A stretch of 64,000 nucleotides of DNA from Sphingomonas sp. (GTDB taxonomy: Bacteria > Pseudomonadota > Alphaproteobacteria > Sphingomonadales > Sphingomonadaceae): the NCBI GenBank assembly GCA_025936675.1, contig JAICSX010000001.1:1-64000 (forward strand), in the 5' to 3' direction. The notes under the pieces are model-generated. The model was not told the origin of the DNA. It searched no databases and was given only the letters and a program-made list of their open reading frames with translations. Positions 10,531 to 19,701 of this stretch are shown here, piece by piece. Within the stretch, counting starts at the first letter, position 1; each line of letters opens with the position of its first letter. Position numbers and translations under genes: made by a program.

Positions 10531-11793
10531 TCACGCGATTTTTTGCGCGTCAGCGACCGCGAAAAGGCGGCAGATCATCTCCCGCTCGTGCTCGCTGAGG
10601 TGCGGATTCCAGCAGTCGAGTATCAAAATCGCTCGGTCCTCGCCGCTACGGTTCCACGCCTCATGTTCGATCGTGTCGTCGAACGCGAAGGCCTCGCCCT
10701 TGCGCCACTCGCGGGTCTCGCCGCCTACACGAAAGCTGCAGCCCGGGGGCACGATCAATGGCAGGTGAATGATCGTGCGGGTGTTCGTAACGCCAGTGTG
10801 CGGCGGGATGTGCTCCCCCGCGCGTAGAATGGAAAAGAAGGCGGTCGGAGCGCGGCCCGCCACCCTCGCCAGCGGTAGCCCTTCGACGATCTCTGTCGTC
10901 TTCGGCGCCCGCTCGCAGGCACTGTCGATACGCTCGCCGTCCTTCCATAGGTGTAGCGCGCTCCAGGCCGGTGAGTTGTTGAGCTCGGTCCAGACGTTCT
11001 CGGGCGTTCCCGGCGGCATCGTCACGTATGGTGCCAGGCCCGGATCCTCCGATTCGAGAAGCTCGATCAGCTCGGCGCGGATCACGTCCGTCGAGGATTC
11101 GAGCTCCGCAAGCCAGGGAAAGAGATCGCGGTCGAGGAACTCGTCAGCCGGGACGAACGGATAATGAAGCCCGAAGCACTGGTTCATGTAAACCCGCCGC
11201 CGGCCGAGCATATGATCGATTGCCGCGGTGATGCGACGGCGATCGCGTGGCGAAGCTTTCTCGAGATCTCTGTCGAGCTCCTTTTGCAGCGCGCTCCCGA
11301 GGCTCTCGTTGCACTTAGCGACGAACGCCCGCGCGTGATCGAACATGCGTTGCAGGTCGGGTGGCGCGTTCGGGTGCTCTGACGATAGTTGCGCAACTCC
11401 AGACCAACACAGCATCGCATCGGCAAGCTCTCCGCGGCGCTCGTGCAGCTCGGCCAAACGGATCAGCGCCATCAAGTGACGCTGGTCGGTCTCGAGAGCC
11501 GACTCCAGCGCCGCTCGCTCACCCTCGTCATTTCCACCCAACCGGTGCGCCTTGGCGAGATTAAGCCATAGAGCGGCAGCTCCCGGATCAGCCTGCGTTG
11601 CGGCTTCGAAATGCCGCTGCGCTTCGACTAGATCCCCCCGGTCGAGCGCCTCGACACCAAGCATGTTGTGGGCTCTGGGATCGTCATCGCGAAGGCGAAG
11701 CGCGGCTTCGGCTTCCCGGACCATATCCGCACGACGGCCCTGCTGTTGTGCCTGGATCGCCAAAGCGAGATGCTGCTCGACCGTCGTCGCCAC
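10531..11793 (-). CDS. TPR-fused aspartyl/asparaginyl beta-hydroxylase (AspH family)
   Basis: 420 residues. Residues ~1-140 are TPR repeats. The C-terminal ~190 residues are an Asp/Asn beta-hydroxylase double-stranded beta-helix, a 2-oxoglutarate and Fe(II)-dependent oxygenase. The expected two-histidine iron site is visible as P-P-H-T-G-V-T-N-T and E-H-E-A-W-N, with the 2OG-binding arginine shortly after (E-D-R-A-I-L-I-L-D). The family hydroxylates Asp/Asn side chains in proteins or small molecules. The TPR part suggests a protein partner. The gene is divergent (45-base gap) from the prolyl-hydroxylase-like gene at 11839 and precedes the third sulfotransferase in the same direction. Confidence 0.92.
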   Translation of the reverse strand: MATTVEQHLALAIQAQQQGRRADMVREAEAALRLRDDDPRAHNMLGVEALDRGDLVEAQRHFEAATQADPGAAALWLNLAKAHRLGGNDEGERAALESALETDQRHLMALIRLAELHERRGELADAMLCWSGVAQLSSEHPNAPPDLQRMFDHARAFVAKCNESLGSALQKELDRDLEKASPRDRRRITAAIDHMLGRRRVYMNQCFGLHYPFVPADEFLDRDLFPWLAELESSTDVIRAELIELLESEDPGLAPYVTMPPGTPENVWTELNNSPAWSALHLWKDGERIDSACERAPKTTEIVEGLPLARVAGRAPTAFFSILRAGEHIPPHTGVTNTRTIIHLPLIVPPGCSFRVGGETREWRKGEAFAFDDTIEHEAWNRSGEDRAILILDCWNPHLSEHEREMICRLFAVADAQKIA

Positions 11794-11838
11794 GATGCGC
11801 GAAATGACTGCTGATTCCGCGCGAGGTCAAGCTGTGGC

Positions 11839-12807
11839 ATGAGCTTCATGCAGATGGCCGACGGCACGCTCAACGACGCTTTACGACTGATCGAGGCCAA
11901 CGACGCCCGCGGGGTCGAGCTCGTGCGCACAATCGCATCGCGCGGCGATCCGGATGGCCTGTTCTTGCTTGCGCAGTTGATGCTGAGCGGAACAATGGTC
12001 CCGCAGGACGCGATCAGAGGGCGGCAGCTGCTCGAAGCTGCAGCATCACGAGGCCATGGCCAGGCGAACATCATCGTAACCAATCTGCTCGCCAGCGGAG
12101 TTGCGGGAAAACGCAACTGGCAAGCCGCGGTCGAGCGCCTCGCCGCTGAAGCGCGAGTCATTCCCGAGCGGCGAGCCGCGCTTGAGCTGATTCAGTCGAT
12201 GCATCTCGATGCAGAAGGCGATCCGCTCACCGCGCCGCAGTCGAAATCCTTATCGGTTCGGCCGCTTGCCATGCTTTTCGAGAGAATTCTCGCCCCTTCG
12301 GAATGCGCGTACCTGATTGGGATGACCGGCGATCTGTTCGAACCTTCGATGATTTATGACGATTCAAATCGGCGTGTCCGGGATACGATCCGGACTTCCG
12401 ATGGTGCGACGATCAACTGGTTGGCGGAGGATCCGGCAGTCCACGCGCTGAACCGGCGCATCGCTCATGCGACGGGAACACGGTACGAAGACGGCGAAGC
12501 CTTGCAAGTGCTCCGTTACTCACCGGGCCAGCAATACCATCCGCACTTCGATTGGATCGACGCAGCCGAGAACCAGCGGATCTGGACGGCGCTCGTCTAT
12601 CTGAACGATGAATATGAAGGTGGCGCCACCCGCTTCGTCCGCACGGGGCTGGAGGTACGCGGTTCTACCGGCGACATGCTCCTCTTTTCCAACGCGGACG
12701 AGGAGGGCAACGGCGACCCTCTCGCCGAGCACGCCGGCCTCCCGGTCACTGCGGGCACGAAGTTCCTCGCGACGCGCTGGATCCGCGAAGCGCGCTGGAT
12801 TCCATAA
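11839..12807 (+). CDS. prolyl 4-hydroxylase-like 2OG-Fe(II) oxygenase with helical-repeat N-terminus
   Basis: 322 residues. The first ~130 residues look like Sel1/TPR helical repeats (G-D-P-D-G-L-F-L-L-A-Q-L-M-L-S pattern). The C-terminal half is a P4Hc-type oxygenase. The iron ligands appear as H-x-D in Y-H-P-H-F-D-W and a distal His in A-E-H-A-G-L-P-V, and the 2OG-binding Lys in G-T-K-F-L-A-T-R-W. Known relatives hydroxylate proline in polyproline-like or loop peptides. No signal peptide. It is divergent from the AspH-family gene, so the two hydroxylases could share a control region. It is followed by a bidirectional terminator. Confidence 0.92.
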   Translation: MSFMQMADGTLNDALRLIEANDARGVELVRTIASRGDPDGLFLLAQLMLSGTMVPQDAIRGRQLLEAAASRGHGQANIIVTNLLASGVAGKRNWQAAVERLAAEARVIPERRAALELIQSMHLDAEGDPLTAPQSKSLSVRPLAMLFERILAPSECAYLIGMTGDLFEPSMIYDDSNRRVRDTIRTSDGATINWLAEDPAVHALNRRIAHATGTRYEDGEALQVLRYSPGQQYHPHFDWIDAAENQRIWTALVYLNDEYEGGATRFVRTGLEVRGSTGDMLLFSNADEEGNGDPLAEHAGLPVTAGTKFLATRWIREARWIP

Positions 12808-12808
12808 G

Positions 12809-12845
12809 AAAAGGGCGGACCCGAAGGCCCGCCCCTCCCCTTTTT
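12809..12845. terminator. bidirectional rho-independent terminator
   Basis: A stem of 12813-12821 with 12826-12834 (one A-C mismatch) around a CGAA loop is followed on the plus strand by a C/T run ending in TTTTT, and on the minus strand by TTTTCTT. It serves the oxygenase gene and the convergent TonB receptor gene. Confidence 0.8.
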
Positions 12846-12861
12846 ACCGCGTTGAACTTGC

Positions 12862-15800
12862 TTAGAACTTGATCCGTGCGCCCGCGGCGAACGTGCGACC
12901 GAGCGGATCGTAGGTCGACGGGAATGTATTGCCGCTGTTGAAGGCAGCAGTACCCGCGTTGTTGCCGACGACCGGCGGATCCTTGTCGAAGATGTTCCGA
13001 ACGGTGAACGTCAGGTCGAAGTGCTCGTTGACGTTGAACCGGGTCGAAAAGTCGAAGTAGCTCATTGGCGAAATATGGTTGTAGTTCACCGTCTGCCCGT
13101 TGAACGTTCCCGGCGTCCCCGCCGGCAACGACGCCGTGAAAGTAGTGGCGACCGTTCCGTCGAACAGGTAGCGATTACAGACCACCGGCGACCCATTGTA
13201 AGTCCCCGTCTGCGCGCCCGTACCCAACGGACGGCAATTGGATCCTGTGAACCCGCGAGCCGCAAAGTCGGATGCAGTGCCCTCATAGTCGACTCCACTG
13301 AGGAAGCGCCACAGTACCGACAGGTCGACCTTCCCCAACGATAGTGTCGTACGAGTATTGAACGACCATTTAGGTGCTGGCGTGGTACAGTTCACACTGT
13401 AGTAGCCCACGCACTCGCGATTGATGGATGTCGGCGTTGCCTGGAACTTGCTGCTGTGCGTCCAGTTGCCGCCGAGTGCGAGCGCGATCTTCGCAGGGCT
13501 GCCGACCCAGGTACCGAGACCACGTCTGTAGTCGAGCGTGAAGTCTACACCATCCGTCGAGATCTTACCCAGGTTCGACAGCTGCCGCGGCAAGCCGAAG
13601 GTGGTCGCCGGGCTTCCGGACAAACCACCCGTCGTCGGGTTACGTCGGATTCCCGTGCAGGCTGGATTGCTCGCCGAAGATGCGGACAGTCCGTTGAAGC
13701 ACAAGCCGATGACGTCGCCTGCCGTCGGAGCAGACACCGCGTCGCTGACCTTGATATTGTAATAATCGACCGTCGCATTCAGGCCCGGCACGAACCGCGG
13801 CCGAAGCACTGCGCCAACCGTCCAGGTCTTTGCAGTTTCCGGCTTCAGGAATGGGTTTCCACCCGAGGTCTGGTTGGCCTGTCCCGAGATCGGCGTAGGA
13901 ATAGCGCCGATCGATCCGGCCGGAGCACCCTGGGCAATACAGACCGCAGCCAGATTGGGATCGCTCAGCGGAGCCGCCCCAGCGCACGGGTCGGAAGTCA
14001 GTGCGATCAGGCCCGTTGTTACCGGCGTGAAGAGCTCGCCGATATTTGGAGCGCGAACGGCATGGTTGTACGCGCCGCGGAACTTGAGGTCGCGTACGGG
14101 AGCCCAGCTGCCTGCCAGCTTCCAGGTCGTCGTGTTGAACTTCGGCGTTCCCGGAGCCTGGATCGTGTAGTGCGACCGGCGGATGCCGGCTTCGAGCTGA
14201 AGCTCGTCGAAGAACGGCCGGTCGGAGATGATCGGCGCAATGACTTCGGCAAAGCCTTCGTAGACGTCGAGGCCGCCCTTGATGTTCGGGGCCGCGCCGC
14301 CGGCGCCGCCCAGCTCACCCGGAGTCTGGGCGAGAAGGTCGGCCTGCTGCGATGCGAAATATTTGCGATATTCGGCGCCAACCGCGAAGCTGACTGGGTT
14401 CCGCGCCCAGAGCTGCAGCGGCGTATCGCCGTTGATCGTGCCATGAGCCTGCGAAAGCCTGGTCCGGACGCGCGTCGTCGAGGGCTGGCTGATGAACGCC
14501 GCCATCGCCGGTGTGATGCTTCCCTCAGGTCCAAAGATATTCAGCGGGACGCACCCGTTGGTGTTGGTCAAGCAGGTATTTGGATCGACCGCGAGCAACG
14601 CCTGTAGCTGGCGCGACGTGAGCGCATAGTTCTGGATCGTCTGGACCTTGTCGCTCTGGCCCTTCGATCCCCACAGGTCGAAACCGATTTTGTCGGTGAT
14701 GTCGCCGCGAAGTCCGGCCCGGAAGTCGAACATCGTGGTGTTGTAGTCACTGATACGCGGCCCGAGCTCGGGCATGCGGCGGTTCGCCTGGAACGTGATC
14801 GTGCGATAATCCGGGTTCGGCGTCTTACCGTCAGCCAGGAATGGCCCAAAGGTCGTGGTCGCCGCCGCCTGGCACTGAGCAGCTGTTGGCGGCTGAATGC
14901 CCTTGGTCACTGAATCGGTATCGATCTCGTTGCAGAGGAACAGCCTCTGCGCCTGTGTCAGGAACGGGTTGTTGATGTTGACGGTGACATTCTGGGAGAA
15001 GAGTCCCGAGGGCGCGATGATCGTGTCGACCGTATTGTTGTTGTACATGCCGCGCGAATAAACGGTCAGGTGGTCCGTGATGTCATAGTGCGCGGCCGCA
15101 AACATGTTGTAGCGTTTGAACGGCGTCTGGAAGACGTTGTATGGGTTGAAGTTATATCCCTGGTAGAATGGAACGATCGAAGTGCCCGTCGGGTCGACCT
15201 GATAGGAATTCGCGTCGGATGTGAAGTTGAGCTTGGTCGGCGTAGTGGTCGACGACGTCGCCCCATTGAGATCGCCAGGATTGACCGAGCTCAACGCGAC
15301 GTTCGAATAGGGCCGGTCGTGGCCCTGGTAGATTGGATCCGACTCCTGGTAGCCGAGGCTGATCACGGCATTGCCGCGGCCGTCGGCGAAGTTCGCGCCG
15401 AGCGTGAGATCGCCGCGCTTGTACATGCCATCGCCGCGTTGCGTGACCTGGTCGGAAACCGCCAGCTCCATGCCCGCGAAGTCGCTGCGGGTGATGAAGT
15501 TGACAACGCCGCTGACCGCGTCAGCACCGTAGGTCGAGCTCGCGCCGCCGGTCAGCACGTCGACGCGATCGATCAGCGCAAGCGGAATGTCGTTGAGGTC
15601 GACGCGGCCGGTGAGGTCCACCGGAACGATCCGGACACCGTCGATGAGGACGATATTACGGTTAGAACCGAGGCCGCGAAGGTTGACGTATGCCGAACCG
15701 CCGCTGCCGTTGTTCACCTGCGCGCCGATGCTCGGAGCGGCGCCCGGGATGGTACGGAGGATTTCTTCGGCGGTGTTGGTCTGGCGAAGCTGGACTTCGT

Positions 15801-16101
15801 CATGGCCGAGGACGGTGACCGGGGCGGATGCAACCAGGTTCGGGTTGCGGATCAACGTACCGGTGATGACGATCTCTTGGCTGGCGGTGGGTTCGGCCGG
15901 CTTCGAGGATTCGTTCGACTGCACGCCCGCGGGCGGAGTCTGGTCGCTTGGCGCTGCAGGCGGAGTATTGCCCTGTGTATCCGTCGGCGTGACCGGCGCC
16001 GGAGGCTGCGGCGCGTTCTGCGCGAATGCGGGTGTTCCCAGCGTCACGCCTGCAATGATGGTGGTCGCGAGCAGCGACCCCTTGAATGTGCTCTTCGACA
16101 T
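12862..16101 (-). CDS. TonB-dependent receptor with proline-rich N-terminal segment
   Basis: 1079-residue outer-membrane receptor. The ATG at 16101 follows an A-A-G-G-G-G-A Shine-Dalgarno. There is a signal peptide to about A-F-A-Q-N, then a ~55-residue Pro/Thr/Ser-rich linker, the plug beginning E-I-V-I-T-G-T-L with the V-N-L-R-G-L-G and V-L-I-D-G-V-R motifs, and a barrel. The chain ends in A-R-I-K-F with the terminal phenylalanine usual for BAM-assembled porin-like proteins. The substrate is unknown. In many sphingomonads such receptors take up siderophores, glycans or oligopeptides, but nothing here decides. It converges with the 2OG-oxygenase gene. Confidence 0.94.
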   Translation of the reverse strand: MSKSTFKGSLLATTIIAGVTLGTPAFAQNAPQPPAPVTPTDTQGNTPPAAPSDQTPPAGVQSNESSKPAEPTASQEIVITGTLIRNPNLVASAPVTVLGHDEVQLRQTNTAEEILRTIPGAAPSIGAQVNNGSGGSAYVNLRGLGSNRNIVLIDGVRIVPVDLTGRVDLNDIPLALIDRVDVLTGGASSTYGADAVSGVVNFITRSDFAGMELAVSDQVTQRGDGMYKRGDLTLGANFADGRGNAVISLGYQESDPIYQGHDRPYSNVALSSVNPGDLNGATSSTTTPTKLNFTSDANSYQVDPTGTSIVPFYQGYNFNPYNVFQTPFKRYNMFAAAHYDITDHLTVYSRGMYNNNTVDTIIAPSGLFSQNVTVNINNPFLTQAQRLFLCNEIDTDSVTKGIQPPTAAQCQAAATTTFGPFLADGKTPNPDYRTITFQANRRMPELGPRISDYNTTMFDFRAGLRGDITDKIGFDLWGSKGQSDKVQTIQNYALTSRQLQALLAVDPNTCLTNTNGCVPLNIFGPEGSITPAMAAFISQPSTTRVRTRLSQAHGTINGDTPLQLWARNPVSFAVGAEYRKYFASQQADLLAQTPGELGGAGGAAPNIKGGLDVYEGFAEVIAPIISDRPFFDELQLEAGIRRSHYTIQAPGTPKFNTTTWKLAGSWAPVRDLKFRGAYNHAVRAPNIGELFTPVTTGLIALTSDPCAGAAPLSDPNLAAVCIAQGAPAGSIGAIPTPISGQANQTSGGNPFLKPETAKTWTVGAVLRPRFVPGLNATVDYYNIKVSDAVSAPTAGDVIGLCFNGLSASSASNPACTGIRRNPTTGGLSGSPATTFGLPRQLSNLGKISTDGVDFTLDYRRGLGTWVGSPAKIALALGGNWTHSSKFQATPTSINRECVGYYSVNCTTPAPKWSFNTRTTLSLGKVDLSVLWRFLSGVDYEGTASDFAARGFTGSNCRPLGTGAQTGTYNGSPVVCNRYLFDGTVATTFTASLPAGTPGTFNGQTVNYNHISPMSYFDFSTRFNVNEHFDLTFTVRNIFDKDPPVVGNNAGTAAFNSGNTFPSTYDPLGRTFAAGARIKF

Positions 16102-16310
16102 TACGTTCCCCTTTCGAATGCGGCCCGCGACCGCAAACCTCCCGCCAGTTGAACCAGCGCTGATTGCGTTTCCTACGTGTAACAATGAGGGCGAATCAAT
16201 CGGACGTGGCGGCGAGCCGACAAATCATGGCTGTTATGTTGCATTTGGGGCACAGGTTGCTTTTCGGCCAAAGTTGCTCTCGATTCGCAGCGGCAGGGAG
16301 GGGGAATAAG

Positions 16311-16847
16311 ATGATGCAGGCGCCGCAAATGCGCATGTTCTTTGCTGTAGTGCTGCTGGCGTCGGCGGGACCGATCGTCGCTAAGGAAAAGCCTGCGCCC
16401 TCGCCGCTGGTCAATGCAATCGACCATTGCCGCCAAATCACGGACCCGACGCAGCGGCTCGCTTGCTACGATTCTGCGGCAGCGGCTTTGGTCAATGCGA
16501 CGACGACCGGCGAAGTCAGCATCGTCGACCGGAACGAGGTGCGCAAAGTCCGCCATTCGCTGTTCGGCTTCAGCCTGCCGAAGATTCCGTTCTTCTCCGG
16601 CGACACAACGGCCAACGAAGCCCAGGACAAGCTCGACTCGACGATCACGAGAGTGACCGCGCTCAACAACGGCTATTTCCAGATCGTCATCGCCGACAAT
16701 AATGCGGTGTGGGTGACGACCGACGACTACACGAACTTCGATCCGCCGCGAGTGGGGCAGAAGATCGAGATCGTCCGCGGCGCGCTCGGAAACTACTTCT
16801 TACGCATCAATGGCCAGAACGGCGTTCGAGGGAGACGCGTCGGCTAA
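16311..16847 (+). CDS. exported protein with C-x(n)-RLACYD motif
   Basis: 178 residues starting at the ATG at 16311, just after a strong GGGAGGGGG ribosome site (longer in-frame starts upstream lack one). A signal peptide (M-F-F-A-V-V-L-L-A-S-A-G) is followed by a short element with H-C-R-Q-I and R-L-A-C-Y-D. This two-cysteine signature is found in many small periplasmic proteins, including TagO-like ones. The second half has a beta-rich region (G-Y-F-Q-I-V-I-A-D-N...V-W-V-T-T-D-D). The function is unknown. Its stop overlaps the convergent DUF2093 gene by four bases. Confidence 0.8.
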   Translation: MMQAPQMRMFFAVVLLASAGPIVAKEKPAPSPLVNAIDHCRQITDPTQRLACYDSAAAALVNATTTGEVSIVDRNEVRKVRHSLFGFSLPKIPFFSGDTTANEAQDKLDSTITRVTALNNGYFQIVIADNNAVWVTTDDYTNFDPPRVGQKIEIVRGALGNYFLRINGQNGVRGRRVG

Positions 16848-17053
16848 CGGCCGACAGCGCGCTGCTCGGCCTTGAGGCTCGCTTCGGCGTCGACATAGGG
16901 CTCCTGCCGCTCGACGCTCCAATATTTGAGCTCGTGGAGCGGAATCTTGCTGCCGGTGACCGCGCAGACCACATGGTCTCCGTCGCTGAGCAGGCGGAAG
17001 GTTCCTGGAAGATAGTGGATGCGAGCGGCCCGGCCGCTTCCGCTCATCAGCAT
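16844..17053 (-). CDS. DUF2093 domain protein
   Basis: 69 residues matching the small alphaproteobacterial DUF2093 family: I-H-Y-L-P-G-T-F-R-L-L, then V-C-A-V-T-G-S-K-I-P-L and L-K-Y-W-S-V-E-R-Q-E. The family's function is unknown. The ATG at 17053 is preceded by AGAGGA; a second ATG lies at 17047. It begins four bases after the xseA stop, so the two are almost certainly co-transcribed, an arrangement that is common in the order. Confidence 0.85.
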   Translation of the reverse strand: MLMSGSGRAARIHYLPGTFRLLSDGDHVVCAVTGSKIPLHELKYWSVERQEPYVDAEASLKAEQRAVGR

Positions 17054-17057
17054 GCGT

Positions 17058-18446
17058 CTATTCCTCTGCCGGATCGAACAGGCCCGGTTGCGGCGGAATG
17101 TAGGAACTGCGCGGCTTCCGCTCAACCCGCGAAGGCGCCGAATCATCGCCGACCGACGCGTCCACGGCGCCGTCGCCGAAGTGGAGCGTCAGGCGCCGAG
17201 CGGCGCGGGCATCCGCCGCATGAGTCAGGGTCTTGCCATCGCGGCTGGTAACCCTGGCAAATCCCCGGCTGAGCGGCTTGTCCGGATGGGCCAGTTCGGC
17301 AAGTCGCCAAAGCCCGGCCAGCTGGTCGGAGAGCCGCGCGATCTTCTGGTCGACAAGCTCGCTCCGCAGCCTGCCGGCGACCAGGTTGAGATCGGCCCGG
17401 GCGCTGCCTGCGCGCGCCGACAAGGAACGGGGCAGGCGCTCGCCGACCTCATCCAGCCGCTGAAGCATCGGCGCGAAGATCGCTGGCGGCTCGGGCCAGC
17501 GGCACACCGTCAGCTCGAAGCGCTCGCGGCTGCGCTCGATCCGGCGCGAGAGGCAATGCTGCGCGCGATGCTGGAGCTCGCCGAGTTGAGCAACAAGCTC
17601 GGCACGGACCGGCACGGCCATTTCCGCGGCCGCAGTCGGCGTCGGTGCCCGGCGGTCGGCGGCGTGGTCGATCAGCGTCGTATCGGTCTCGTGCCCGACC
17701 GCCGAGATCAAAGGAATCGGGCTTTCGGCCGCGGCGCGCACCACCTCTTCCTCGTTGAACGCCCAAAGGTCCTCGATCGAGCCGCCGCCGCGCGCAACAA
17801 TGAGAAGGTCGGGCCTGGGCTCAATCGATGGAAATGCCCGGATCGCCGCAGCGACCTTCGCCGCTGCTCCCTCGCCCTGCACAGGCACCGGCCACAGGAT
17901 CACCCGCGTCGGGCAGCGGTCCTCAAGCCGGTGGAGGATGTCGCGGATCACCGCGCCCGTGGGCGAGGTGACGACTCCGATCACGCGCGGCAGGAACGGC
18001 AGCCTCCGCTTGCGCTCCGCCGCGAACAGCCCCTCCGCAGCCAGCGCCTTGCGCCGCTTCTCGAGAAGCGCGAGCAGTGCGCCCTCGCCCGCAAGCTCCA
18101 TCCGCTCAACGACGATCTGGTACTTGGACCGGCCGGGATAGGTCGTCAGCTTGCCCGTCGCGATGACCTCGGCGCCGTCCTCGGGCCGAAACGCGAGTCC
18201 ACCCGCGCTCGTCCGCCAGATCACGGCGTCCATGCACGCATTCTCGTCCTTCAGGCTGAAATAACAGTGGCCCGAGCTGTGGCGCTTGAACCCGCTGATC
18301 TCGCCGCGCACCCTTACCTGCCCGAACGCGCTCTCGATCGTGCGCTTGAGCGCGCCGGAAAGCTCGCTGACGCTGAGCGCTGGCGAATTGTCGCCGGGGG
18401 CGACGTTGGCTAACAGGCCGGGCGAAGTGTCTTCGGGAAAGTCCAT
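17058..18446 (-). CDS. xseA: exodeoxyribonuclease VII large subunit
   Basis: 462 residues, the normal XseA length. XseA is the catalytic subunit that, with XseB, degrades single-stranded DNA to oligonucleotides. Visible are the N-terminal OB fold ([18 protein letters not shown]), the conserved catalytic core with [13 protein letters not shown] and [10 protein letters not shown], then a coiled-coil region. I chose the ATG at 18446, though an ATG at 18452 is possible. The frame stays open to 18788, but that extension is antisense to purD and does not look like XseA. The start codon overlaps that of divergent purD. Confidence 0.95.
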   Translation of the reverse strand: MDFPEDTSPGLLANVAPGDNSPALSVSELSGALKRTIESAFGQVRVRGEISGFKRHSSGHCYFSLKDENACMDAVIWRTSAGGLAFRPEDGAEVIATGKLTTYPGRSKYQIVVERMELAGEGALLALLEKRRKALAAEGLFAAERKRRLPFLPRVIGVVTSPTGAVIRDILHRLEDRCPTRVILWPVPVQGEGAAAKVAAAIRAFPSIEPRPDLLIVARGGGSIEDLWAFNEEEVVRAAAESPIPLISAVGHETDTTLIDHAADRRAPTPTAAAEMAVPVRAELVAQLGELQHRAQHCLSRRIERSRERFELTVCRWPEPPAIFAPMLQRLDEVGERLPRSLSARAGSARADLNLVAGRLRSELVDQKIARLSDQLAGLWRLAELAHPDKPLSRGFARVTSRDGKTLTHAADARAARRLTLHFGDGAVDASVGDDSAPSRVERKPRSSYIPPQPGLFDPAEE

Positions 18447-19701
18447 GAACATCTTGCTGCTGGGATCGGGCGGTCGCGAGGATGCGCTCGCGTGGCGGCT
18501 TAGGCAATCGCCGAGCTGCGGCAAGCTCATTGCCGCGCCCGGCAATCCCGGCATCGCGCGCTGGGCCGAATGTGTGAGTGTCGATCCGTGCGATCCGCGA
18601 GCGGTCGTCGATCTCGCGAGCCACGAGGGAATCGACCTGGTGGTGATCGGTCCCGAGGCGCCGCTGGTGGCGGGGGTCGGCGATGCGCTTCGCGCCGCCG
18701 GTTTCGCCGTCTTTGGTCCAAATGCCGCAGCGGCGAAGCTCGAAGGATCGAAGGGGTTCACCAAGGACCTCTGCCGCGCCAACGGCATTCCGACCGCCGA
18801 TTACGTCCGCGTAGATCGCCCCACTGAAGCGCGCGCGGCTCTCGATCGTTTCGGCATTCCCGTTGTAATCAAGGCGGACGGCCTGGCGGCCGGCAAAGGC
18901 GTGACCGTCGCAATGACGCGCGCCGAAGCCGAAGCGGCGATCGACGCTGCGGGCGACGGACCATTGGTCATCGAGGAATTCCTCGACGGCGAGGAAGCGA
19001 GCCTCTTCGCCCTGGTCGACGGCGAGACCGCCGTTCCGCTCGCCTCGGCGCAGGACCACAAGCGGGTCGGCGAAGGCGATACCGGGCCGAACACGGGCGG
19101 CATGGGCGCCTACGCCCCTGCCCCCGTCCTCACCCCCGAGCTTCAGAGCCAAGCGATGGACGAGATCGTCCGCCCCACGGCGCGCGCGCTTGCCGAAGCG
19201 GGAACGCCGTTCAGCGGCGTGCTTTATGCCGGGCTGATGCTCACTGCCGAGGGACCCAAGCTGATCGAGTATAACGTCCGCTTCGGCGATCCCGAATGCG
19301 AGGCGATCATGCCGCTTGTCGACGGCGACTTCGCCGAGTTGCTGCATGCCGTTGGGACCGGCCGCCTCGCCGAAGCGAAGCCGAAGCTCACCGGCAAGCA
19401 CACGGTCACCGTCATCGTCGCCGCGCGGGGCTATCCCGGGACGCCGGCGAGCGGTGGGCTCATTCGCGAGATCGACGCCGCCGAGCAGGTCGAGGGCGTC
19501 ACCGTCTTCCATGCGGGGACTACGGTCGCCGACGAGGGCCTCATCGCGAAAGGCGGCCGGGTCCTTGCCGTCACGGCGATCGGCGACACCTTCGCTAACG
19601 CGCGAGCGCGCGCGTATCGCGCAGTCGACCAGATCGACTTTGCCGACGGATTCCACCGCCGTGATATCGGCTGGCGAGAGCTCGAGCGGGAGCGCACATG
19701 A
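18445..19701 (+). CDS. purD: phosphoribosylamine-glycine ligase
   Basis: 418 residues. GAR synthetase, second step of de novo purine synthesis (phosphoribosylamine + glycine + ATP). The start is [17 protein letters not shown]. The ATP-grasp domain is visible ([29 protein letters not shown], and [10 protein letters not shown] near the metal site). Its ATG shares two bases with the xseA ATG on the other strand. The stop overlaps the next gene by ATGA. Confidence 0.96.
   Translation: MNILLLGSGGREDALAWRLRQSPSCGKLIAAPGNPGIARWAECVSVDPCDPRAVVDLASHEGIDLVVIGPEAPLVAGVGDALRAAGFAVFGPNAAAAKLEGSKGFTKDLCRANGIPTADYVRVDRPTEARAALDRFGIPVVIKADGLAAGKGVTVAMTRAEAEAAIDAAGDGPLVIEEFLDGEEASLFALVDGETAVPLASAQDHKRVGEGDTGPNTGGMGAYAPAPVLTPELQSQAMDEIVRPTARALAEAGTPFSGVLYAGLMLTAEGPKLIEYNVRFGDPECEAIMPLVDGDFAELLHAVGTGRLAEAKPKLTGKHTVTVIVAARGYPGTPASGGLIREIDAAEQVEGVTVFHAGTTVADEGLIAKGGRVLAVTAIGDTFANARARAYRAVDQIDFADGFHRRDIGWRELERERT

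Noticed and set aside
15070..16152. 360-residue plus-strand frame opposite the second TonB receptor
   Set aside because: Mirror frame of the plug domain; no motif, no ribosome site.
17019..18413. 464-residue plus-strand frame opposite xseA
   Set aside because: xseA is unmistakable on the minus strand; the antisense product is Arg/Pro-rich without motifs.
18106..19656. 516-residue minus-strand frame opposite purD
   Set aside because: purD motifs are intact on the plus strand; codon pattern identifies a shadow frame.
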